Shown piece by piece: positions 1 through 5,658 of a stretch of DNA of 10,155 nucleotides. Made by a program: the position numbers and the translations under genes. Origin of the DNA: Clostridia bacterium (GTDB taxonomy: Bacteria; Bacillota_A; Clostridia; Oscillospirales; CAG-272); NCBI GenBank assembly GCA_017462445.1, contig JAFTRB010000164.1, forward strand, positions 1-10,155, read 5' to 3'. Position 1 is the stretch's first letter, and the number at the start of each line of letters is the position of its first letter. The notes beneath the pieces were generated by a model. The model was not told the DNA's origin, searched no databases, and was given only the letters and a program-made list of their open reading frames with translations.

Positions 1-695
1 AGGGTATGCTTGACAGCCTTGCGATAGACAGAGAGAAAAAGAATATCGTTATACTTCACGGCGAGCCAACCGACAAAAGCGGCAGAGATGCCGTTGGACT
101 CAAGGAGGCTATGGGCCGCGGAATTGATTACCTGGCGCTTGGGCATTATCACTCATACAGAGTTTATGACCTGGGTGACTGTTGCCACGCGGTGTATCCC
201 GGCTCCCCCGAGGGGCGCGGCTTCGACGAGGAGGGCGAAAAGGGCTTTGTGCTTATTGACACCGACGGGGAGCATATAACCCACCGCTTTGTCCCCTTTG
301 CCGAGAGGACTCTTCACCGAATAGAGGTAGACATCGGCGGCTCGCTCCGAAATATTGAAATAGAGGATAGGATCAGAGCCGCCCTTTCGGGCATCCCTGC
401 CAAGGACCTGGTAAGGGTGGAGCTTGTTGGAGCGCTGGAGCTTGAATCGATGGTGGACACGGATGCAATCTATTCCCCCTTCAAGGATAAATACTATCAT
501 TTTGAAATAAAGGACAGGACAAATATCAGGATATTACCTGAAAGCTACAAGCTGGACAAGTCCCTAAGGGGAGAATTTATTCGTCTTGTCAGCGAGGCGG
601 AGGGGCTGTCAGACGAGGATCGGGCCTTCGTTGCCACGCTGGGAATTGCCGCCCTTATGGGTGAGCCGCTAAGACTTGAGGAGGTAGACAAATGA
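1..695 (+). CDS. yhaO: YhaO/SbcD-like metallophosphoesterase (DNA repair exonuclease), 5'-truncated by window edge
   Basis: This is the C-terminal part of a Mre11/SbcD-type calcineurin-like phosphoesterase, a metal-dependent nuclease that works with an SbcC/Rad50-type ATPase on DNA ends. Counting from the ATG at position 6, the late metal-binding motifs are visible: LHGE around residues 17-20 (His18) and GHYH at residues 46-49. A PGSPEGRGFDE stretch follows, typical of YhaO-like proteins, and then a C-terminal capping domain. The earlier motifs (DxH, GDxxD, GNHD) are missing. The reading frame stays open from the ATG at 6 to the window edge, so that ATG is almost certainly internal and perhaps 100-150 residues lie upstream. 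The stop codon overlaps the start of the ATPase gene (ATGA, 692-695), which indicates translational coupling. The family assignment is firm. Whether it is best named YhaO or SbcD is less so; the partner gene favours YhaO. Confidence 0.85.
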   Translation, partial: GMLDSLAIDREKKNIVILHGEPTDKSGRDAVGLKEAMGRGIDYLALGHYHSYRVYDLGDCCHAVYPGSPEGRGFDEEGEKGFVLIDTDGEHITHRFVPFAERTLHRIEVDIGGSLRNIEIEDRIRAALSGIPAKDLVRVELVGALELESMVDTDAIYSPFKDKYYHFEIKDRTNIRILPESYKLDKSLRGEFIRLVSEAEGLSDEDRAFVATLGIAALMGEPLRLEEVDK

Positions 696-3118
696 GACTT
701 GTAAGATGCTATATTCAAGGCTTTGGCGTGTTGCATGAGGTTGAATATGATTTCTCCGCCGGGCTTAGCTGCTTCGTCTCGGACAACGGTAGCGGAAAGA
801 CCACGCTCGCAGCCTTTATCCGCGCTATGCTGTACGGAATCGGGGATACAAGGAAGCAGAACCTCGACGAAAACCCGAGAAAAAAGTATTTCCCCTGGTC
901 AGGCGGTGGCTTTGGCGGCTCGCTGACTATTGAGCTTGCAGACAAGCAGTACACAATCGAGAGGCTGTTTGGCGCTAAGGCAAGCGAGGATATATTCACT
1001 CTCAGGGACACCGTTAGCGGACAGGTCTCGGATAGGTATGGCGCGAATATTGGTGAGGAAATTCTTGGAATCGACGAGGAGGGCTTTGTAAGGACGGTGT
1101 TCCTGGGCGAGGGCGCTTCACACCAGGTCAGACACAATCCCAGCGTTGCCTCCAGACTGTCCGATGCGGTTGGAAGCGACGGTGATTTCGGTGACTACGA
1201 CGGAGCGATAAAGAGGCTTGATGAAGGGCGCAAATTCTACCAGAAGAGGGGCGGAAGCGGCGAGATTGCTGAGCTTGCCGCCACTATCAGCGGTATCAGA
1301 GCCGCTCTTGACGATATAGAGCGAGAGAAAGAGCGAGTGAGGCTGCTTGAGGGTGAGCTTGCAGGGCTGGAGGCTCAAAGAGAGAGCAGAAGACAGGCGA
1401 GGCTTTTGCTGGAGGAAAGGCTCGGCGAAATTGGCAGAGAGAAGGAACGGGCAGCACACGAAAGGATTTACCGCGAGAGGCTGGAAAATCTCGAGGGAGA
1501 AAGACGGCTGTTGAACAGCAAAAGGGAGGCGTTTGGCGAGACGATCCCTACTGTCGACGAAATAGAGAATATGCGCGAGAGCTGGTCCGAGGGCAGACGC
1601 CTGAGGAGCGAGGTTGAGCATTCGGGCGGCGGTGATGACTACCTGAGGCTGTCCCGTCTTTTTGCTCCCGGGACAAGCTTTGAGGAGCTTGCGAATGTGG
1701 AAAAAGGAGCAAGAGAGCTTGATTCCGACAGAGGCGCAGCGGAGGAAATAAGAGAAAACAGAGACTCGGAGTCAAGGAGAATGGCAGAGCTATTCCCTGC
1801 CAAGCTGCCAACCGAGGAGGAGATAAAGGAACACCTGCAGCTCACTAAAAGGCGGAGGGTAGGCCCTGGGCTTTTACCCATGATTTTTGGCGTACTTGTC
1901 GCCATTATCGGTGTTGTTACAGGAATACTTGTTAATCCGGTTATGTACGTCTTTGTGGGTACAGGTATTGCGCTGGTGGTGCTTGGCACATCGGTCAACG
2001 CCTCCTCCGAGAGAAAAAGACGGGACCGTGTGATAGCGTTTCTCGCATCTCTCGGTGTGCGGTGCGAGGGCGATCTTGCAGAGCTGCTCGAGGGGAAGCT
2101 GAAGGACCTTGAGGAATATCGGGAAATAGATAAGCGAAGGAACGAAAGGCTTACCCTGCTTGATAAAAGGATCGAGGAGCAGAGCGCGCTTCTCGGAGAT
2201 TTCCTCGGTCGCTTCACGCCACCCGAGAGCGCCGCGCTTGTCGACTATGTGAGATGGCTTAGCTCGGAATATGCAAAATTCTACGCCCTCAGCACGGCTA
2301 TGGAGGGAGAAGAAACCAGGGAGGAAAAGCTGAAAAGAGCCGAGACTCTTATGGATAGGGCGCGCGATTTCGTCGCACGGTATGGCATTACCGAGGGAGA
2401 CCCCTTCCTTAAGCTCCGTACAATGGTGGAGCAATTCACCTTCCTGTCGATGACGGTTGAGAGGCTTGAAAAGGAGTGCGAGGAATACAGGCTGCAATAT
2501 GGAATCAGCGGCGAGACAACCCCCTCTGCCGACGAGGGTGACACGCTGGCAAAAATCAGAGAGTGTGAAGGCGGACTTCGCGCAATCGAGGCAGAGATTG
2601 CCGTTAAGAGACGCGAATATGACGAGGTGTGCCGGAATATTTCTGTTTATGATGAGCTGGAGCAAAGACACCGCGCTCTCACCGAAAAGAAGGCAAAATA
2701 TGAGCGCAATCTCCTGCTTATAAAAAGGACAATGGAGCTTTTAACCGAAGCAAGAGACAGAATGACGGCAAAGTATCTTGGGAAGACACGCGAGAGATTC
2801 CTGTACTATGAGGATGCGATAAGCGACTCGAGGGGAGACTTCTCGGTATCAAACAGCTTTACCCTGACGGTCAACGAGAGGGGTGCAGGAAGAAGCGAGG
2901 AAAGCTACAGCCGTGGAACAAGGGATTTGTACACGCTGGCTATGCAGATGGCATTGACCGACGCGATGTATCCGGAGGAGCGTCCCTTCCTGATTCTTGA
3001 CGATCCCTTTGTTGCCTTTGATGATGAGAGGCTGGAAAGGGGCAAGGCGCTGCTTAAGAGCCTGGCGAAGGAGAGACAGATCATCTACTTCACCTGCTCG
3101 GAGGCAAGGCGAATATAA
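692..3118 (+). CDS. yhaN: YhaN/SbcC-like ATPase with coiled coils and an internal membrane hairpin
   Basis: This is an 808-residue SMC/Rad50-like ABC ATPase, expected to power and position the nuclease encoded just upstream. The N-terminal half-site has a P-loop, SDNGSGKTT at residues 30-38 (Lys36), where the first Gly of the classical motif is Ser. The C-terminal half-site has a signature-like SRGT at about 740-743 and a Walker B plus D-loop region, FLILDDPFVAFDD at about 766-778. Between them lie long charged Glu/Arg-rich segments (about 190-285 and 440-690) that read as coiled coil. At about 393-434 they are interrupted by two hydrophobic stretches forming a likely transmembrane hairpin, flanked by KRRR and RKRR. 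No Rad50-type CxxC zinc hook is visible at the apex, so this is YhaN-type rather than true SbcC. The start is set by a full AGGAGGT site at 679-685, 6 nt before the ATG, and by the ATGA overlap with the preceding gene. Confidence 0.85.
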   Translation: MRLVRCYIQGFGVLHEVEYDFSAGLSCFVSDNGSGKTTLAAFIRAMLYGIGDTRKQNLDENPRKKYFPWSGGGFGGSLTIELADKQYTIERLFGAKASEDIFTLRDTVSGQVSDRYGANIGEEILGIDEEGFVRTVFLGEGASHQVRHNPSVASRLSDAVGSDGDFGDYDGAIKRLDEGRKFYQKRGGSGEIAELAATISGIRAALDDIEREKERVRLLEGELAGLEAQRESRRQARLLLEERLGEIGREKERAAHERIYRERLENLEGERRLLNSKREAFGETIPTVDEIENMRESWSEGRRLRSEVEHSGGGDDYLRLSRLFAPGTSFEELANVEKGARELDSDRGAAEEIRENRDSESRRMAELFPAKLPTEEEIKEHLQLTKRRRVGPGLLPMIFGVLVAIIGVVTGILVNPVMYVFVGTGIALVVLGTSVNASSERKRRDRVIAFLASLGVRCEGDLAELLEGKLKDLEEYREIDKRRNERLTLLDKRIEEQSALLGDFLGRFTPPESAALVDYVRWLSSEYAKFYALSTAMEGEETREEKLKRAETLMDRARDFVARYGITEGDPFLKLRTMVEQFTFLSMTVERLEKECEEYRLQYGISGETTPSADEGDTLAKIRECEGGLRAIEAEIAVKRREYDEVCRNISVYDELEQRHRALTEKKAKYERNLLLIKRTMELLTEARDRMTAKYLGKTRERFLYYEDAISDSRGDFSVSNSFTLTVNERGAGRSEESYSRGTRDLYTLAMQMALTDAMYPEERPFLILDDPFVAFDDERLERGKALLKSLAKERQIIYFTCSEARRI

Positions 3119-3122
3119 ATTC

Positions 3123-3160
3123 AGGGCTATCCTTGGCGCAGCCGCGCTTGGGATAGCCCT
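3123..3160 (+). terminator. Hairpin after the yhaO-yhaN operon, probable terminator with weak U-tract
   Basis: There is a perfect 10-bp stem, AGGGCTATCC (3123-3132) with GGATAGCCCT (3151-3160). A further GCGC/GCGC pairing is possible inside the loop. It lies 4 nt after the yhaN stop. The following bases, CTGTTGCTTG, form only a poor U-tract, so termination may be incomplete or factor-assisted. Confidence 0.6.
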
Positions 3161-3167
3161 CTGTTGC

Positions 3168-3198
3168 TTGTAGCGCGATGGGAGGGGCTGCATATAAT
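3168..3198 (+). promoter_or_regulatory. Probable promoter of the DUF11 gene
   Basis: A perfect -10 box TATAAT is present at 3193-3198. The -35 side is weak: TTGTAG at 3168-3173 gives a 19-bp spacer. Transcription would begin near 3205, which places the ATG at 3197 inside the promoter and supports translation from 3242. Confidence 0.5.
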
Positions 3199-3241
3199 GA
3201 AAATGGAGCGCACTCCAAGGAAAACAAAAAGGACGGACAAA

Positions 3242-4090
3242 ATGGCAAGCTTTTTTAATCAGGCTTCACTGTCCTTCAACGGACAGATAACTAATTCCAA
3301 CATTACCGAGGGCGAGCTTCTCGGTAGGCTGAGTGTGGAAAAGACCGCGCTCGCTAACAGCTACTCGCAGGGGGATACGGTGGCATATATGCTTACGGTA
3401 ACGAATACAGGCGGGAACGCACTTTCGGGTGTGAGCCTCACCGACAACCTTGGTAGTTACCGGGTTGGAGACACGAGCTACACTCCCCTGAGCTATGTAG
3501 ATGGCTCGATAATGGCGTATATCAATGGCGTAGCGGTGGCAGCTCCGCAGATTACCGCGGGCACGGACCTGGTAATCCAGGCTCCCGATATCCCTGTCGA
3601 CGGAACGCTTACCGTCATATACCAAACAACCGTTACAGCTCAGGCGCAGCTTGGCGAGGGCGCTGTGATAACCAATACGGTTACCGCGACGGTCGGCGCT
3701 GAGACTGCAACAGACGAGGCAACAATTACCGCAGAGGGCGGTGTCAACCTCTCGATAGCTAAGGCTGTATGCCCTCCCGTTGTAACCGAGGGCGCAGAGG
3801 TGACCTATACCCTGATTATTCAGAATTCCGGCGCTACAAGCGTAACAGCAGAGGACGCTGTAATCCTGAATGATGTGTTCAATCCTCCCCTTAATGGCAT
3901 AACCGTTGTTGCAAACGGAGCGAGCTGGACCGAGGGGAATGAATACACCTACGATGAGGCAAGCGGCGCATTCGCTACCACAGCAGGCGCTATCACGCTT
4001 CCCGGGGCAACCTACGAAAGGGACCCCGTGTCAGGTGTTGTTACCACAAATCCTGCTGTTCTGGCAATCAGCATAAGCGGAACTATATAG
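3242..4090 (+). CDS. Small DUF11-repeat protein
   Basis: This 282-residue protein has two DUF11-type beta-sandwich units. The first contains the family core, GDTVAYMLTVTNTGGNALSG followed by VSLTDNLG (residues about 45-75). The second contains GAEVTYTLIIQNSGATSV (about 180-200). The opening MASFFNQASLSFNGQITNSN matches how I remember short clostridial members of this family starting, and it fixes the start at 3242, with AAGGAC at 3229-3234 placed 7 nt upstream. Earlier in-frame starts exist (ATG 3197, TTG 3164), but the former overlaps a TATAAT box and the added residues are unlike the family. No signal peptide, LPxTG sorting signal or membrane segment is visible, which is odd for a domain usually found in surface proteins. 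It stands alone between two terminator-like hairpins. Its function is unknown; a structural or surface-associated role is only a guess. Confidence 0.75.
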   Translation: MASFFNQASLSFNGQITNSNITEGELLGRLSVEKTALANSYSQGDTVAYMLTVTNTGGNALSGVSLTDNLGSYRVGDTSYTPLSYVDGSIMAYINGVAVAAPQITAGTDLVIQAPDIPVDGTLTVIYQTTVTAQAQLGEGAVITNTVTATVGAETATDEATITAEGGVNLSIAKAVCPPVVTEGAEVTYTLIIQNSGATSVTAEDAVILNDVFNPPLNGITVVANGASWTEGNEYTYDEASGAFATTAGAITLPGATYERDPVSGVVTTNPAVLAISISGTI

Positions 4091-4107
4091 CCTCTTTCAT
4101 TAACCCC

Positions 4108-4148
4108 ACCGGGCGAGGACGCAGCGATGCGAACTCGCTCGGTTTTTT
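4108..4148 (+). terminator. Intrinsic terminator of the DUF11 gene
   Basis: A 10-bp stem pairs ACCGGGCGAG (4108-4117) with CTCGCTCGGT (4134-4143), including one G-U pair. An inner CGCA/TGCG stem is capped by a GCGA tetraloop of the GNRA type. A run of six T follows at 4143-4148. It lies 17 nt after the stop codon. Confidence 0.9.
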
Positions 4149-4197
4149 GGATTTTTGGACATTTAGCCCTTCGTGTCCCAATATATGGCAAATCATC

Positions 4198-4226
4198 TTG
4201 ATTTTTGACACATTTTCTGCTATAAT
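4198..4226 (+). promoter_or_regulatory. Sigma-A-type promoter of the riboswitch-tetR unit
   Basis: TTGATT (4198-4203), a 17-bp spacer and a perfect TATAAT (4221-4226) predict a start near 4231-4233. That is exactly where the 5' strand of riboswitch stem P1 begins. A second arrangement, TTGACA (4205-4210), 17 bp, TATACA (4228-4233), overlaps it but would start near 4240 and cut off P1, so the first is preferred. Confidence 0.75.
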
Positions 4227-4232
4227 TTATAC

Positions 4233-4327
4233 ATAAGGGAGTAGTCGGCACATTTGTGCGATGAAGGTCAACATCACGGCTCGCCCGCGCGAGGCACTGG
4301 CATCATCTATTGCGACGAGACTTATCC
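4233..4327 (+). promoter_or_regulatory. yybP-ykoY (manganese) riboswitch aptamer in the tetR leader
   Basis: The leader carries the two conserved ends of the yybP-ykoY class: ATAAGGGAGTAG at 4233-4244 and TTGCGACGAGAC in the 3' part (about 4310-4321). Stem P1 pairs ATAAG (4233-4237) with CTTAT (4321-4325). Between them are a GCAC/GTGC hairpin (4248-4259), a GATGA/TCATC stem (4260-4264 with 4303-4307), the GGTCAACATCACGG internal region, and a CTCGC/GCGAG hairpin (4280-4284 with 4289-4293). In characterised members of this class, Mn2+ bridges the two conserved loops and stabilises the aptamer. Here the 3' strand of P1 is also part of the 5' arm of the following terminator, so ligand binding should allow read-through (an ON switch). 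The assignment is from motif and fold by eye; a covariance-model search would settle it. Confidence 0.8.
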
Positions 4328-4350
4328 AAGAGGGATAGGTTTCGTTTTTT
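4316..4350 (+). terminator. Conditional terminator of the riboswitch (expression platform)
   Basis: A 12-bp stem pairs CGAGACTTATCC (4316-4327) with GGATAGGTTTCG (4333-4344), with two G-U pairs and a 5-nt loop, followed by six T at 4345-4350. It lies in the leader, 8 nt before the tetR ribosome site, so it can only act as an attenuator. Its 5' arm shares CTTAT with riboswitch stem P1, making the two folds mutually exclusive. Confidence 0.85.
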
Positions 4351-4368
4351 ATTATTTGGAGGCAAGAA

Positions 4369-4929
4369 ATGGCAGATTCATCCATTACAAAAAGAGCGCT
4401 GGGAGAGGCGCTCAAGAAGCTTCTCAGAACAAAGAGCTTTTCAAAAATCTGTATAGGTGAGATATGCGACCTGTGCAATATGAACCGCAAGAGCTTCTAC
4501 TATCACTTCCACGATAAGTATGAGCTGGTTGTCTGGATTTTCGAGAATGAGTTCTTTAGCAGAATTGACTCACGCGATTCTGAAAGTATTTGGAGAGTAG
4601 CGCGCGAGCTTTGCGATTATTTCTACGAAAACAAGCATTTTTACAAGAAAATTCTGCAGGTTTATGGACAAAACTCCTTCTCTGAATACTTCCTTGATGC
4701 CTGCGAGGCGGCATTTGCCGAAAAGATTCGCTCCAAGGAGGGCTTTGAGGAAATACCGCTCTTTACAATCGAGCTATACGCAAGCTATTTTGTTTTAGCT
4801 CTTTACAAGTGGCTGAAGGATGACTCGGACAAGGACGGCGCAGCCTTCTTCCGCGAGTTTGTAGAGGGCATTATTTCCGGCTCTAATTTGTTATTGGCTT
4901 CGCTCAAGGAGGAGCATCTTATAAATTAG
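4369..4929 (+). CDS. TetR/AcrR-family transcriptional regulator
   Basis: This 186-residue protein has the normal TetR-family length. The N-terminal DNA-binding domain spans about residues 5-55, with the helix-turn-helix around KICIGEICDLCNMNRKSFYYH (about 26-46) and the usual F-YYHFHDKYEL ending. The rest is an all-helical ligand or dimer domain ending in a WLKDD...FFREFVEGI segment. This resembles the TetR_C_8-like group seen near DhaS-type regulators, an assignment made by eye. The start is set by GGAGG at 4358-4362, 6 nt before the ATG. The gene stands alone: its own promoter and riboswitch leader lie upstream, and a bidirectional terminator and the convergent mscL lie downstream. The leader predicts production when Mn2+ is high, which is unusual for this class of gene. 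The target operon and ligand cannot be read from the window; no exporter is adjacent. Confidence 0.9.
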   Translation: MADSSITKRALGEALKKLLRTKSFSKICIGEICDLCNMNRKSFYYHFHDKYELVVWIFENEFFSRIDSRDSESIWRVARELCDYFYENKHFYKKILQVYGQNSFSEYFLDACEAAFAEKIRSKEGFEEIPLFTIELYASYFVLALYKWLKDDSDKDGAAFFREFVEGIISGSNLLLASLKEEHLIN

Positions 4930-4948
4930 TTATGCTTTTTATATGAAG

Positions 4949-4991
4949 AAAACGAGAGAACCGGTCCTGTCGGGCAAGGTTCTCTCGTTTT
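4949..4991. terminator. Bidirectional terminator between tetR and mscL
   Basis: A perfect 14-bp inverted repeat pairs AAAACGAGAGAACC (4949-4962) with GGTTCTCTCGTTTT (4978-4991) around a 15-nt loop. On the plus strand it is followed by TTTTTGTTTTT-type sequence, and on the minus strand by TTTTCTTC. It can therefore serve both convergent genes. Confidence 0.9.
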
Positions 4992-5030
4992 TGTTTTTGC
5001 TAGTTTTGTTTCCCTTTGCGGGAGCAGCTT

Positions 5031-5603
5031 TTACTTGCTGCGAAGGAGGTCGCGGATCTCGGTGAGGAGCTGCTCCTGTCTTTCAAGACGAGCCTTCTCT
5101 GCTTCGACTACCGCCTGTGCCTCGGCCTCTGCCTTTGCCTTTGCCTCGGCCTCTGCCTGTGCCTGAGCCTCAGCCTCGGCCTTTGCCTGCGCTTCGGCTT
5201 CTGCGGCGGCTGCTGCCTCTTCCTCAAGCTTCTTGGCGTTGAGGGCGTCTCTTATCTTTGCGGAATGGGCGCTGATAGCAGATGCGATTCTCATAACAGT
5301 GAATAGCACAAGGGCTATAATGAGGAAATCGACTATTTTCTGCACGAATTCGCCCCAAAGGAATGCTACCTCGGGAGAGGTAACTGCTCCGGTCTCGGGA
5401 TCGAGAACCGCTTCGCGGTATACATACTTGAGGTCGGAGAGCGAGAAGCCACCGGTGATAACCGCGATGAGGGGAGAAACGAAGCCCTTGGTGAAGGCAG
5501 TAACGATAGCGGTGAAGGCGGATGCAACAGCAACACCGACAGCCATATCAATTACATTTCCGCGAGAGATAAACTTCTTGAAGTCTTCCCAAAACTTTTT
5601 CAT
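5031..5603 (-). CDS. mscL: Large-conductance mechanosensitive channel MscL with extended Ala/Glu-rich tail
   Basis: MscL is a homopentameric inner-membrane channel that opens under membrane tension and releases solutes on hypo-osmotic shock. The sequence begins MKKFWEDFKKFISRGNVIDM, the typical N-terminal helix leading into TM1 (about 17-46, with the AVGVAVASAF gate region). A periplasmic loop follows (about 50-84), then TM2 (about 86-108), and it ends with the family's LLTEIRDLL helix. The protein is 190 residues, against roughly 130-150 for common members. The extra length is a low-complexity Ala/Glu/Lys/Gln segment at about 127-164, inserted between TM2 and the C-terminal helix bundle. A ribosome site AAAGGA lies 9-10 nt upstream of the ATG. 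The gene follows the beta-mannosidase gene on the same strand after 51 nt but seems to have its own promoter. Confidence 0.95.
   Translation of the reverse strand: MKKFWEDFKKFISRGNVIDMAVGVAVASAFTAIVTAFTKGFVSPLIAVITGGFSLSDLKYVYREAVLDPETGAVTSPEVAFLWGEFVQKIVDFLIIALVLFTVMRIASAISAHSAKIRDALNAKKLEEEAAAAAEAEAQAKAEAEAQAQAEAEAKAKAEAEAQAVVEAEKARLERQEQLLTEIRDLLRSK
5112..5216 (-). repeat. Hexameric (Ala-X) coding repeat in mscL
   Basis: On the plus strand, GCC-type triplets recur every 6 bp (GCCTCG, GCCTCT, GCCTTT, GCCTGT and variants). Read on the minus strand this gives alternating Ala-Glu, Ala-Lys and Ala-Gln for about 35 codons. It probably forms a continuous charged helix. Confidence 0.85.
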
Positions 5604-5629
5604 TTTGAACTGTCCTTTCTATAAATTTA

Positions 5630-5658
5630 TTTTTAATAAAGCATTAATCAACTGTCAA
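5630..5658 (-). promoter_or_regulatory. Possible mscL promoter overlapping the beta-mannosidase stop codon
   Basis: On the minus strand, TTGACA (5658-5653) is followed after 17 bp by TAAAAA (5635-5630), a 4/6 match to the -10 consensus. The -35 box covers the TGA stop of the upstream gene (5657-5655). Transcription would start near 5623, just before the mscL ribosome site. Confidence 0.45.

Noticed and set aside
153..500. Antisense open frame within the YhaO-like gene, and similar antisense frames inside yhaN
   Set aside because: They overlap well-supported genes with conserved motifs and show no recognisable protein features or start signals.
3164..3241. Upstream TTG start for the DUF11 gene
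   Set aside because: The TTG lies just after the preceding terminator hairpin and has no ribosome site; the extension does not resemble the family N-terminus.
4248..4259. GCACATTTGTGC palindrome as a TetR operator
   Set aside because: It lies downstream of the promoter and fits the hairpin expected inside the yybP-ykoY aptamer, so RNA structure explains it better.
4254..4460. Small open frame running through the riboswitch into the start of tetR
   Set aside because: It lacks a ribosome site, overlaps the aptamer and attenuator, and is out of frame with tetR; no leader-peptide features are seen.
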